This document shows, one piece after another, positions 23,688-35,002 of a stretch of 64,000 nucleotides of DNA. The position numbers and the translations under genes were made by a program. Source of the stretch: Piper betle. Taxonomy: Eukaryota; Streptophyta; Magnoliopsida; Piperales; Piperaceae. Position 1 is the first letter of the stretch. Each line of letters begins with the position of its first letter. The DNA lies in assembly GCA_033002965.1 (NCBI GenBank), contig JAURVB010010234.1:1-64000 (forward strand). Direction: 5' to 3'. Under the pieces are notes generated by a model, which saw only the letters and a list, made by a program, of their open reading frames with translations, was not told the DNA's origin and did not search any database.

Positions 23688-26057
23688 TAAAAATGTTCCT
23701 GTAATAGAGCACAGCCATCTTGGCTGTGCTCTATTTTATTTACAGCCGTTGGATTCAATCCAACGGCTGTAAATAAATCACTCACCCCCTCTTCCCCCCC
23801 TTCCCCCAAACTTCCTTCCCGCCGTGGCGCCCATCTCCGTCGCGCCACCACCCGCACATCCCAGCCGCGCCCCGCTTCCCCCACCCCCCGGCGCTCCTGC
23901 CAGCCCGCTCGCCCCCGCTCGCTGCAACAGTTGCCGCACTCGCCAGCCGCGCCTGCCCACCTTGCCCGCCCACCGCGCCGGCCCCTGCGCCCCCACCGCG
24001 CCCTCCGTGTCACACCTCAAGTTGGACGGAAGGACGACGACGACAAAGGATGGTTGACGACAAGACGGCGGCATCGGCACCGAGGCCGGTGGTGCTCCAC
24101 GAAACAGAGCAGGAGGGGCGGCGAGCAGATTAAGGGAAAGAGAAAGAAGGCGCGGCGGAAAGGAAAAGATGGGCGGCGATGGCGGCGATGGCGACGTTGG
24201 CGACGCTGGCCGGCGGTAGTGCAGGTGACGGCGGCGGCGAGGTCACCGGCGGTCGGGGTGGAGCGGCAAAAACAGAGGAGGGGGTGGGACGATCGTCGGT
24301 AGAGGAGAAACAGGGGTGGTCGGGGAGCTCAATGGCAATTTCGTAATTAAAACTTGACTCGCTCCCGACTTAAGTTAATATTATAAAATATATCCCGAAA
24401 AATACAAAAAAATATAGTAAAATATGATAAAATAAAATAATCAAGTTCTAATAGATTATTTTATTTTATGGTATTTTAATCTATTTTTTCATATTTTTTG
24501 AGATATATTTCGTAATATTGATCGAGTTGAGTCAGGCTTTTATTTTAAAACTACTCCTCTTGAAAAATATGAAAAAATAGGGTAAAATACCATAAAATAA
24601 AATAATTCATTATAATTTGATTATTTTATTTTTTTGTATTTTCCTGAATTTTTTTACATTTTTAGGGAATTATTTCGTAATATTGACTCTAGTCTGGAGC
24701 GAGTCAAGTTTTTATTACAAAACTACCCCTGCCCATTTCCTTCCCAACTTGTGTCAATATCACGAAATAAATCTAGAAAAAAATAAAAAAATAGATAAAA
24801 ATACCATAAGATAAAATAATCAATTAGAACTCAATTATTTTATTTTATGGTATTTTATTATATTTTTTATATTTTTCGGGATATATTTCGCAATATTAAC
24901 TAGAGTCGAGAGCGAGTCAAATTTTTATTACGAAATTACCCCTGCCAATTTCCTCCTCCCTCCTTTATTTTGCCGGCGACTCTGTTTTTCCACCCTTTGC
25001 CGTGCCACCCAACTAGTGCTGTCACCGAGTCGGGACTTGAATCTGTAGCGGGTTAATTTTTTATAATAAAAATTTGACTCGGTCCCGACTCGAGTCAATA
25101 TTACAAAATAAATGCCGAAAATATAAAAAAAATACAGGAAAATATTATAAAATAAAATAATCTAATTATAATGGATTATTTTATTTTATAGTATGTTACC
25201 CTATTTTGTTCATATTTTAAAATAAAATCTTGACTCGGTCCCGACTCGAGTTAATATTACGAAATAAATCCTAAAAAATTTAAAAAAATATAGGAAAATA
25301 CCCTAAAATAAAATAATCTAATTATAATAGATTATTTTATTTTATGGTTTTTAATTCTATTTTTTTCATATTTTTTGAGAGGGGAGTTTGGTAATAAAAA
25401 CTTGACTCGGTCCTAACTTGTGTTAATATTACGAAATAAATCCCAAAAAATATTAAAAAATACAGAAAAATATCATAAAATAAAATAATTGAATTATAAT
25501 GGATTATTATATTTTATGGTATTTTTTTAATATTTTTTAGGATATATTTCGTAATATTGACTCGAGTCGGGACCGAGTCAAATTTTTATTACGAAACTAC
25601 CCCTGCCTTTTCCTCTTCCCTCCCCTGTTTCGCCGGCGACCCTGTTTTTCCACCGAACCAGCCGATCGCCGGCCGCCCGCCGCCCGCCCACTGCCGGCCA
25701 ACGATGCCACCGGCCAACGACGCCCCTCCTTTCTTGATTCCTTCCCGGGTGACCCAAGGTGGGCAGGACGAGTGGCGCGGCATGGGGGGGGGGCGGCCGG
25801 GACGGGGGAGGGACGTGGAGGCGCGGAGGGGACGTGGAGGACGCCGGACTTGACGACGGTGGCGAGGCGGTGACAGCACTAGTCGGAGCGGCGCGGCGGC
25901 GGCGGGCAGGGCGGACGGCGCGGCGGCGGCGGGGAAAAGCGGCAAATTTTTTTTTTTTTGGAAGGGTGAGGGGGAATGTCCAGCCGTTGGATAAAATCCA
26001 ACGGCTGGAAGATGCAGCACAGCCAAGATGGCTGTGCTGCATCACAGCCTCCTCATC

Positions 26058-26060
<3 letters not shown>
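23686..26060. mobile_element. Hairpin-ended element in a TA microsatellite (family member 1)
   Basis: A 2375-bp GC-rich insertion between TA runs. The left end has two perfect hairpins: 23705-23733 (13-bp stem around AGAGCACAGCCA, 3-nt loop) and 23735-23777 (19-bp stem around TTACAGCCGTTGGA, 5-nt loop). The right end has 25980-26008 (CCAGCCGTTGGA stem) and 26011-26043 (15-bp stem around GATGCAGCACAGCCA). The middle (24345-25590) is an array of palindromic GACTCGAGTC units. No transposase is present, so it is non-autonomous. It matches 37860-39987 in opposite orientation. GC-rich open frames on both strands are not convincing genes. Confidence 0.8.
24345..25590. repeat. Array of about six palindromic units
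   Basis: Each ~180-200-bp unit opens with AACTTGACTCGGTCCCGACT, continues with AATATTACGAAATAAATCCC, passes through an AT-rich dyad around ATAAAATAAAATAATC / GATTATTTTATTTTAT, and closes with the inverse of the opening. Each unit is thus a large inverted repeat and the units follow one another in tandem. Confidence 0.8.

Positions 26061-26093
<33 letters not shown>
26061..26093. repeat. (TA)n microsatellite, right border
   Basis: A TA run directly after the right terminus of the hairpin-ended element. The AT-rich tandem array resumes after it. Confidence 0.95.
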
Positions 26094-26095
<2 letters not shown>

Positions 26096-27320
26096 CAATA
26101 GGAATGTATTTCCTACACCATTCAACTCTAATAAAAATAATTAAAATTCCTAAATTTCCTGGTAGATTTAATAGAACTAGCTATTATACCTCAATTTTTA
26201 AATAATAATCAGTATAGTTAAAAATTAATCATCATGTATTAGGTCACTCATTAAATCCAAATAATAATTTTAAATAAAAAATAACTTAAAACAATATCAA
26301 TTATAAATATAAAAAATAACTTAATACAATATCAATTTTTATATTAATATGATTATTTTATAATTAACTCACAATAATTGACTAACTCGAGTAGGTTTGT
26401 AGCCTAATTTGGCTTCTTAAATTCAAGACTATTATCATAATTAATTTCTAATCGTCAGAACAATTGTTATGTTAAAAAATTAATGATCATCAATTAAGTC
26501 ATCCATTAATTTCTTCTCTTGAATAACAATTGTTATATTAAGTAAGATTATTTCTATGAACCCTTCAACAATAATAAAAAAATAAGAAAAAAAACTAAAT
26601 TAAGAATTAAAATAGCAATTATACTCATTTTTAAAATAATAATTAGTATATTTAAAAAATAATCATCATGAATTAGGTCATCCATTGAAGCCAAATAATA
26701 ATTTTCATTATGCAAAAATAACATAACAACATATTACTTTTATATCAATATGATTATTCACAAATTAAACCTAAATAAGAATTGATTAACTTGAGTAAGG
26801 TTGCAGCCTAAATGGCTTCTAAAATTCAAAACTATTATCATAATTAGTTTGAAGTGTAAGAACAATCATTATATTTAAAAAATAGTGATCAACAATTAGG
26901 CCATGCATTAATTTCTTCTCTTGACTAACTAAAATTAATAATTAAAAAATGATAATTTTTAAGTAAAAATCAGAAGCCAAGTTAACTATAATATACTAAT
27001 TTTAAATTTCTTTTAAAAAATAAAATATAATGTAAAGGTACAAAATATCATTCTAGCATAAATAGAGTTTTACTCTATGTTTGTTTATATTATATAACGC
27101 AACAGGAATTAAGATTCTTAAATGAATGACAAAAGGAAAAACAAAAGAAATAAGTCGTACAAACCATAATAATTAAATTTTTTATATATTTTTGTTTTTG
27201 AAAGTTAAACTTATTTAACTATAGTAAAATTTATGTAGTTTGATATCATTACTATTTAAAAATTATATTTAATTAATGTTATTTTATATATATATATATC
27301 AAAGACCACTCTGATCAATT
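26094..27320 (+). repeat. AT-rich tandem units, right part, and AT-rich DNA
   Basis: Continuation of the array from 21950-23652: the AATCATCAT-TAGGTCA-CCATT block appears near 26230 and 26660, with AATATCAATTTTTATATTAATATGATTATT after it. The stretch 26800-27320 is very AT-rich with no other feature. Confidence 0.55.
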
Positions 27321-27471
27321 ATTTAAAATTTATTTATGTATCTATTGAAAATTAAAATTTTAAAACTAATAAATATAACTGTCTGCGCAGCGCACGTGCA
27401 TGCTCTTTGTATTTTTAAATTTAAGAAGAATGCTTTGCTAGGAGAATAATAGAATCGACATATAGACGTAC

Positions 27472-29581
27472 CTGAGAATGGAAGCTTAATCACCACCCGA
27501 TCATTCCCAAGAGTTGGAAGAGCCGTGCATCTGCTCAAGTTTTGCTGACGGATTGGGCCAGTGTGGCTCTCCTGATCACTCAGAGTGGCCTCAGAATTGA
27601 AATCATCGTCCATGTACTCATCTGAAGTTATGGCCATTCTGCTTGAATTCTCTCCACTGGAACTAGATGATTCATAGCCAACTAAGTCGTTCATTTCCAG
27701 ATAGCCGTCATAGATAGAAAGGTTACGATCAGGTGAGCCATGTTCATTCCCATTGACCACCTACAACAACCACAGGAGCAAAATCATAATCAAGCAACAA
27801 AAACTTCCTTCTTCCTTAGGGGGGTTAGTAAAGGAGGCAATCTCAATTGCACCTGTGCATCTGTAAATCTACATTAAGGGGTAGGTTAGAGAGACGAGGT
27901 TTTTAAAAGTGAATCGTATTCACACAATATTTATACGATTCACACTCCAGGCCAAAAATACTATAAGCCTGGTAATTATACTACACACCTCCCACTCATA
28001 GGCTTGTGGGCCTAAAAAATAAAAGAGAAAAAAATTCACATTAGATTTATAACTTAAATTCACTAACAAGTATAATTTCATTCACAATAAATTATGAGTG
28101 TTATATTATTCACATTATCAATCTACTTTAACAATGTAAATTAGATTCACAGTTTTAAAGTGCTAATTTATATGCACGAATACACTCAAATGAGATTACC
28201 TGAGAACCCTGTGAGTTATTCTGAGAGTTCAGAAGGTTTTCTTCTTGTGCCACCATCGCCAACAAAACTTGTTCCACATTCATTTGTTCCCAAATTCTAC
28301 ATAGTAAGAGGCAGTCCTGCGATGATTGGACGAAAAAAGATTGAAATGAGTGAATGCAAATTTTACAGTTGAGTTTCTAGGTGTTCTACAATCCTCCTAT
28401 CACTAATATGACTCAAAGAAATTTTTACCAAATTTGTTCAGAGCGGGTATCTAGCACATCATTAATTCTAAGGAAGTCTCTAGCATGTCCTTGGTGCATT
28501 CACTAGTAGTCACAACTTTTCTAAACGATACCGCATCTCTTATAATTAGTATGCACCTTTTTCGTGCACTTTCTCGTTTTCTTTATATTTAATTATTTTT
28601 TAATAATTTTACCTTATTAATATTTGGGCATTTTTTCACATGAATTGCTTTACACTTTGATATTTCTTGTTATGTTTTTTTCCCACAAATCGAGCAATGA
28701 ACAAATGCAATTGATTTATACTATTACTTTTTATAGTTTATGTACTTTTCATAATATTTTAGATTTATAGTTTAATTAACTTCAAACAATTTTAAGTATT
28801 TGATATCAAAATTTGATAATTTAGTAATTTATATGTTTACCCATCATAATATTAGTCTATTTGTAAAAGACTTCCCCGCACATTGCATGGGTTTATGACT
28901 AGTTTAGATAAAAAGAAGGGTTTGCCTGCCGATTGTGATCATCCAATCTGTATAGTTGCATTCTCCAGTCTGTTTGGAATGCATTAGGCGCCTGGCCTTC
29001 AAAAAACACTAATTCTTTCATCCAGCCCACGGTGGAAGAGATTGTCACAATTCTTGCCTCCTCTCCACTTTGCTGCCAATAGCCACTAGCACTGCGTTCA
29101 GAGTGATCAAAGATTCCCAGATATAGAACTTCACCTGCAGTAATGAGCCTTGAGTGAATTTTAAATTTGCATTCCTGGAGCCAAGTATATGGCAATAAGT
29201 TCAAAGTTCCAAGGTTGAGTCAGAATATATAGACCCGTAAAAATCAAACTTCCTTCAGCTAAACGAAAAACTGATTCCTTCCAATTGATCCATTGCAGAT
29301 TGAAATTCACCAACCAGGACGAATGCAACATAAAGAAGGGGCGAAGAAAATTTCATTTGACTGTATTTGTGTATATGAAAAAAGTCCATTGACTCTGGCA
29401 CTAGGTTCAGCTTTGAGGAGATAAAACTAATAAACTTGCCTGGCAAATTCTTTGGATGATGAGCAAAAGGATTCACATCATCAAGTATGTTCTTTGGATT
29501 GCTCGTTCCGTTGAGCATTTGTTGGAGACAAGTAACATAGCAGCCTTCACGGGACGCGACAATATTGAATTCATCAGCCAT
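27472..29581 (-). CDS. NAC-domain protein gene, partial (three exons seen)
   Basis: Proposed coding exons on the minus strand are 29581-29440, 29134-28926 and 27760-27472. Exon 1 starts at ATG 29581 and gives a NAC N-terminal part (CYVTCLQQMLNG, then DDVNPFAHHPKNLP). Exon 2 continues with GEVLYLGIFDHSERSASGYW and GWMKELVFFEGQAPNAFQTDW, the NAC DNA-binding core, ending in an RLDD block. Exon 3 is acidic and serine-rich. NAC proteins are plant transcription factors. The opening LPPGFRF block is missing, which occurs in divergent NACs or may mean a 5' exon is missed. Intron 1 uses CAG|GCAAGT...GCAG, a GC-AG intron, joining in frame. Exon 3 ends at a strong GTACGT donor with no further exon recognised, so the 3' end is missing or distant. 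Confidence 0.6.
28140..28902 (+). mobile_element. Possible Helitron 3' end in the NAC intron
   Basis: A short hairpin (CCCGCA...TGCATGGG, 28874-28891) lies 8 bases before CTAG (28899-28902), which is followed by T. This is the usual 3' terminus of plant Helitrons: hairpin, CTRR end, T from the AT target. The 5' TC end could not be located, so the start is approximate. A short plus-strand open frame at 28160-28372 lies inside and may be a captured fragment. Confidence 0.4.
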
Positions 29582-30440
29582 GAACAACCCCGATCGAGTC
29601 TGCCCCGACGTCAGATATTGAAGCACCCTGCGAAATCAAGTATGATTGACATAGCCCAATGCAAATTTATAAAATATAAAACATTGGACCCAATGAAAAC
29701 AAGAGAAAATCATCAATGAGTAGATCATCAGAAATATGAAGGATGATATGATATAGTTTGTATGCTCAAAGGAGAAGACGATTGGAGATAGAAATTGGCA
29801 GCTAGGAAAAAATTCAGATTGTCTAAAAAGGTCATCAACCGAGTGAAATCTCAATACAGATTAACCCGTCTTCACTTGCAATCCAAACAAGAAAATGGGC
29901 GATAAACAATTATCCGGCAGGAATCTTTCAAGTTGAGAGATATAGACGAAGAAACTGAAAATCCAACACTTGGTGTGAAAGGACATCTTCTTTCCCTAGA
30001 TAAGGCGGAGTTGACCCAGTTGACCTCATCTCTTGTTCGAAAATCTGAAAATCGGACGCTTCCATTGGTAAAAGCAAATGAATTTTGAAGAAAGAGGTCC
30101 AAAAGATTATAGAAATTTAATCGATCAGAGTAAAGCTTGTGACGCCTGACCATCTGACTGAAACTCGAAAAAACCGAAACTAGCTTCAATTCCAGACAAA
30201 AACAAGTCAAGCCGTTAAGAAGAAGAACGAAACAAATACCAAATGAGCATAAAATTTGATGCCAAATAAGATAAAGAGAAGGGAATTGTGTCGAAGATAA
30301 ATAGCAGACCTTCGCAACAGAGGAGTCTCTACTCTGCAGACTCCAATGACTGACAACCCGCTCTTCCCCCTGGACACCTCTCCCTGCCTTTTCACTCGAA
30401 GGGAAGGAAAAGCTAGCCTGGGGATGTCGAATTAGACGAA
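29582..30440 (-). other. Probable 5' leader/intron region of the NAC gene
   Basis: Upstream of the NAC start the minus strand has an acceptor-like TTTCGCAG at about 29622 and a donor-like GAAG|GTCTGC near 30308. A non-coding leader exon around 30310-30440 spliced to the first coding exon is therefore plausible. A CT-rich tract (CTCTCTCTGGCTTCTCC) on the plus strand near 30464 is equally consistent with leader DNA. No protein evidence. Confidence 0.35.
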
Positions 30441-30597
30441 GGAAAGACGGAAATCATGCATATCTCTCTCTGGCTTCTCCTTTTGCGCCTCACTCTCAGC
30501 ACCCGTCCGAGCTCCTGGATACCTTCCAGCGTCAACGAAGCTTCCAACTGCTGCTTTCCTTCTTCTCCTTCCCCTTTTGATTCCTTTTTTTTTTAAT

Positions 30598-30607
30598 AGT
30601 AGTAGTA

Positions 30608-30639
<32 letters not shown>
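30598..30639. repeat. (TAG)n-(TA)n microsatellite
   Basis: A short AGT run followed by TA repeats bordering the hairpin element at 30640. Confidence 0.95.
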
Positions 30640-30643
<4 letters not shown>

Positions 30644-31503
30644 ATAAAACTTCTGTGCTTGAGCGCATGCAGCTTGCCTGTGCTCAAGTTTGATCTTGGC
30701 CGTTGGATTAGCATCCAACGGCCAAGATAAAAAAAACAACATAGGGGTGGTTGCCGGCGCCGCCGCAGCAGCGACGGCGGAGGGGGCGGCCGGCAACGGT
30801 GACGGCCAGGGGCGGCGGCGACAGGGGACTGGGGTGGTCCGGGGGGCGGCGGCCGCGTGGTCGCAGGTCGCCATACGAGGGGCGCGGCGGGGCGGCTGGC
30901 GGGGCCGAGGGGGTGCGGCGCGGCGGGGTGGCAGGCGGGGGCCGAGGGGGGTGCAGCGCGGCGGGGTGGCAGGCGGGGGCCGAGGGGGGTGCGGCGCGGC
31001 AGGGGCCGAGGGGGGCGCGGCGCGGCGGGCGGGGCTGAGGGGGCGCGGCGCGCGGGGGGCGGCTGGGACGGGGGACGGGGTGGGGCGTGGCGCAGGGGGT
31101 GGGGACGGGGCAGGGTGGCGGCGGGGGCGCGGCGGGGTGCCAGGCGGGGGACGGCGACGGGGTGGCGGGCGGGGGACAGGGCAGGGTGGCGGGCGGGGGC
31201 GCGGCGGGGTGGCGGGGCGGCGGGCCGGCAGGGGAAGAGGCGGGGCGGCTAGATCCGCCGCCCGCCGCCGGTGGTGGGGGGGAGGGGTCGCCGCCCCGTC
31301 GGCCAGGGGCGGCGACGGGCGGGGCAGGGGGTCGTGTTGGCCGGGGTGGCGGCGACATGTCGGCCGGCGGCGGCGGCAGCGACGACGCGGGTGCCAGCAA
31401 CGGTGCTTTTTTTTTCATCCAACCGTTGGATTCGGATTGAATCCAACGGTTGGATGGCTCAAGCACAGGCAGCTTGCCTGTGCTTGAGCACAATAAATGC
31501 ATG

Positions 31504-31504
<1 letters not shown>
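30640..31504. mobile_element. Hairpin-ended GC-rich element in a TA microsatellite (second family)
   Basis: An 865-bp insertion between TA runs. The left end has an imperfect outer hairpin (about 30658-30687, GCTTGAG...CTCAAG) and an inner hairpin (30693-30728, 15-bp stem around ATCTTGGCCGTTGGA). The right end has an inner hairpin (31416-31456, ATCCAACCGTTGGA stem) and a perfect outer hairpin (31457-31489, stem around CTCAAGCACAGGCA). The body is over 75% GC, with degenerate GGCGGGTGGCGGGCGGGG-type minisatellite units. The long glycine/arginine-rich and proline-rich open frames on both strands reflect this composition. No transposase. Confidence 0.8.

Positions 31505-31540
<36 letters not shown>
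31505..31540. repeat. (TA)n microsatellite
   Basis: TA run directly after the right hairpin terminus. Confidence 0.95.
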
Positions 31541-31543
<3 letters not shown>

Positions 31544-31666
31544 AGTTTGACATTTCTAAACTCGTCGGCCTTAATCTCCTTTCATTTATCCATCGGAGGC
31601 TTTTGCTAATCAACTTATCTATTAAGATAATGATATTTTTTAGGGATAAAATTGATGAGCCACGTT

Positions 31667-31760
31667 TAACTCCGCCCAGGAGTGATGCCGGTGGAGACGC
31701 CATGCGCCTCTAAGAACGGTGGAGACGCACCGGCATCGCTCCTTAAAGGAGTTAAATTTT
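31667..31760. repeat. ~90-bp foldback
   Basis: The arms TTTAACTCC...GATGCCGGTG and CACCGGCATCGCTCC...GGAGTTAAA are inverted copies around a short loop that itself contains two GGTGGAGACGC copies. The structure suggests a tiny foldback insertion. No target duplication was established. Confidence 0.5.
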
Positions 31761-33064
31761 TTCAAAATTAATACTCGTTAATCCCACGATGCCAACACGC
31801 TGTAAAAATTAGTTTTACTTCGGTGGCGTACACAGACTGTGACTTTTGCTGGGTGGTCTTTGGACACGGTCACGTGTAGCGGGCTGTGGGTGCGTCGTCT
31901 GGTGCAGATCTAATCATGGTTCGGCCAGCAGGCGGACCCGGCTCCTATGTGGGCCCAACGAACTTGTTCACACGGGCGGTGAAATGTCGAGATCTTGGGC
32001 TCGGGAAACAGCGTTTCCAGCGGCGGTGGTGACCGGCGGCCTCCCATATCGAAAGTTCCGCCTGCCGGGAGTTCGTTCATGCCAGTCCGGCGATCTGCGG
32101 CGGCAGTGGCTAGGGGCAACAACGCCAAAAATTCCCGGCGTATCTTTTAATGTTACGGTCTCTATCACCGTTTTTCGGCGTGGGTGGCAACAGCGCGGTG
32201 GAGCTTTGCCGGAGGAGGTAGTTGGCGACGACGGTAATTTGATGATAGGCATTGAGTTTTGTCGGTGGTGACCTGTACTGGCTTGAATAATGCTCGAAAG
32301 TTGGCGGCTTTGGTCTATCTTCGTTCTCCACGGCTATCCTTTTGGCAGTTCTCCGACGGCAGGGGGCTGCTCTGGCGGCGATTATTGACTGTGGTTTGTC
32401 ACCGGCAGTTTGAGGGACAAAGTGGAGGCTGTGTCTTGGTCGGTGAAGGCCCTGGCTGGCTGGACAAAAGCCTCAAAGCAGCCGAGCATGTCATCTTCTG
32501 TTTTTCATTGCTCTGGTAGGCCACTTCCAGATGCTTTCCCGGCGGCGGTAGGCTTCGCTGACGATAGCTCTTGGCTGGGTTTTGGTGGCGGCGTTAGGCT
32601 TTGCTGACGATAGCTCTTGGGTGGAATACTGATACAATAAATAAAATAAATACAATTTTTAAATTCGGGGTCGGACTCAGATTCTAATTTATTTCCGTCC
32701 GTCTCAGGAACCTAGCGGAAGAAGGTACAGTCATTGGACTGGTTAGAAGGAGGCCTGGAATATGTTGGTCTGATGATTTTTCCACCTCTGGTTAGAGACT
32801 TCTCTTGGCTTTCTCTGAGGGGGCTTCTCCTGTGGCTCTTGGCTAGGTAACGTTAGGGGCACTCCAAAATCTCCCCCAGGATCTTGGGGGTCGCTGAAGA
32901 GGGGTTTCGGGCTAGGAGGGAACACCTCCCTTTGTCCTTGGCTCTGTGCGGGTACTTCTTCTCCGTGATGGGGTATTTATAGGCATGCCTCCTCTGCTCC
33001 TCCCTTGTCGGCGCCACAATTGAAGGACGCAAAATCTTACCTTACCCTTATCTTGCTTCCTCAT
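31761..33064. other. Unassigned moderately GC-rich DNA
   Basis: No protein family recognised. A ~30-bp block (GCTGACGATAGCTCTTGG) is repeated at about 32557 and 32602. The stretch 32640-33050 has LTR/promoter-like features (GGGGTATTTATAGGCATGCC near 32963), but no LTR borders were found. It may be old retrotransposon DNA. Confidence 0.3.
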
Positions 33065-33073
33065 GATCTCTTA

Positions 33074-34080
33074 CATGGTTCCATGAATCGGAATCGAAAT
33101 TAGAATCAATTTTTCAGGGAATCGAAATCGGAGTAAGAATCGGTCTGAATCGGCCAGGAATCAGTTCAGTTGAATCGGCCTGAATCGGTCCAAATCGGTC
33201 ATATATAAAAATTTGCCAAAATTTTAATTTGGATATCACAATTTGCACATCATATTAATTAATTAGCACATTATATTAATCAATCCGCACAAAATTTTAA
33301 TTTGGACATCACAATTTGCACATCATATTAATCAATTAGCACATCATAGATAACAATTCGCACATCACAACATTCAATTTCAATAAAAAAATTTAAATTT
33401 ACCCAAATTTTCGTTCGGCCGCCGATTCCACCCGAACTACTCGCGTTTGCGCTCCACGGCACACTCCGCAGTGCTGTCGGCCGGCCACCTGTCGAAGGCG
33501 GAGTTGCGAGGGCGGTGGCGTGGTCGGAAGGTCGGGCGGTTACTCGCGTTTGCGCTCCACGGCACTGTCGGATGGCGGAAGCGTGGCGGAGGGCGGCTGC
33601 CGATTCCACCCGAACTCGTCGCCTTTGCGCTTCACCGGGCGGAGCTGAGGTCGGACGGCGGAAGCGCGGCGGAGGGTGGCCGCCGATTCCACCTGAAGTC
33701 GTCGCCTTTGCGCTCCACAGCACGTCGGGCGGAGGTGAGGTCGGACGACGGAAGCGCGGCGGAGGGCGGCAGTGTGAGCGACGGCGGAAGCGGGGCGGAA
33801 GCGCTTTTAGGTTTTTAAATCCAAATTACCATTTTACCCATGCTTAAATAATTTAATAAAAATCATACCTAGGGTATTTTAGTAATTTACTAAAAAAACC
33901 GATTCTGATTTAAATCGGCCGATTCCGATTCCGAGTTAAATCGGTCGGAATCGGGCGAACTCGGCCGATTCCGAAGCCGATTCGGGGCCGACCGATTCGG
34001 CCCCAAAATCGGATCGGCGCGACGCCGATCCGATTTAAATCGGCCGATTCCACTCGGAATCGGCCGATTCGTGCAACCCG
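33074..34080. mobile_element. 1-kb TIR element with AATCGG-repeat ends
   Basis: An exact 9-bp duplication GATCTCTTA flanks it (33065-33073 and 34081-34089). The ends are inverted: CATGGTTCCATGAATCGG on the left and CGGGTTGCACGAATCGG as the inverse of the right. Inside each end, for ~100-180 bp, runs of AATCGG and its complement CCGATT repeat many times. The centre (33420-33800) has ~100-bp GC-rich tandem repeats (GCGGAAGCGCGGCGGAGG). No transposase, so non-autonomous. A 9-bp duplication suits the Mutator superfamily; 8-bp hAT is the alternative. Confidence 0.8.
33420..33800 (+). repeat. ~100-bp GC-rich tandem repeats inside the TIR element
   Basis: About three units combine GCCGATTCCACC-GAA, CTCGCGTTTGCGCTCCACGG or its GTCGCCTTTGCGC variant, GAGGTCGGACGGCGG and AAGCGCGGCGGAGGGCGGC. 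Open frames through it are by-products. Confidence 0.75.
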
Positions 34081-34089
34081 GATCTCTTA

Positions 34090-35002
34090 TCCCTCAAGTG
34101 CGGCAACCGCCATAGACTAAGTTTGAGGGAATGGAATGAATTATTGTTTGTAGATGCATGGGGTGGCTAAGCGTTGAGCAAGTTGCTACGACACTTGGCT
34201 CAACTCAGCATGTATAATTCGACTAAACAGAATTAAATTTTGCACGAAGTTGTTAAGTTAAAGACTTTATACCTCCGTTTGTTTGACATAAAAAGGATGT
34301 AAAATGTATAAAATTTGATTTAGTTGTAATTTACAAAGAGCTAGTAGTGACGTAAAGTTGAGTTCGGCATGATGTAAAATCTCTTTACACAAAAATTTTC
34401 TTCTTCTTTTGGTGTTTTTTATAAGAAATTTTGTAGAGATGAAATGTTTAATTGGGGCCACTAAAGTTGGATAATTTTTTAGAAAAAGGTTAATATTTTC
34501 TTGCTATGTATTATTATTATTAATCTTCTATTTATTTTGCTCTAATCAATCAAGCCCAAAGGGACTTTGATTTGAGCATGTACCATGCGTGCTCATTAAT
34601 CGTGGGCTTTTTCTAAAATTCGGCCCAGCGATCAGAACTGGCCTCACAGAATACAAAAGTGGACTGCTAATTAGATTGCGTTGTGTACCAATAATCTATA
34701 AATGGCGGTAAATTTGATGAACGTTCTTTTAACTACAAGGGATGCTAGCATTTCAAATTTCGGGGTTGTGATCTCAGTATGCGTCATGGCACAATTTTAA
34801 TCTTTCAAGTTCTTAATATGAAATTCCGCTCAACTCCCGTTTCTGACGCGAAGCCCATTCCTTCTCATCGGGAATGAATTTAGGAAGGATTCAATCGAGT
34901 AATTTCTAATATTCAGTGTTGTTTGATGTTGAAGTTTTTATTGAAGGAAGCTTCATAATGATTAATTAAATGAATGCAATACTTGTCTATCTTTTAATTT
35001 AA
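34090..35002. other. Intergenic DNA, nothing recognised
   Basis: AT-rich; no gene, repeat border or RNA gene recognised on either strand. Confidence 0.5.

Noticed and set aside
23627..24302. Arginine- and glycine-rich frames in the hairpin element
   Set aside because: Composition-driven, overlapping on both strands, and shifted in the sibling element at 39356-39749.
28160..28372. Plus-strand frame with MHEY and LPEN, reminiscent of a NAC end segment
   Set aside because: Too short and without the preceding NAC core; resemblance may be chance.
30690..31703. 265- and 331-codon glycine/arginine-rich and proline-rich frames
   Set aside because: They overlap on opposite strands in >75% GC minisatellite DNA inside a hairpin-ended element and contain no domain.
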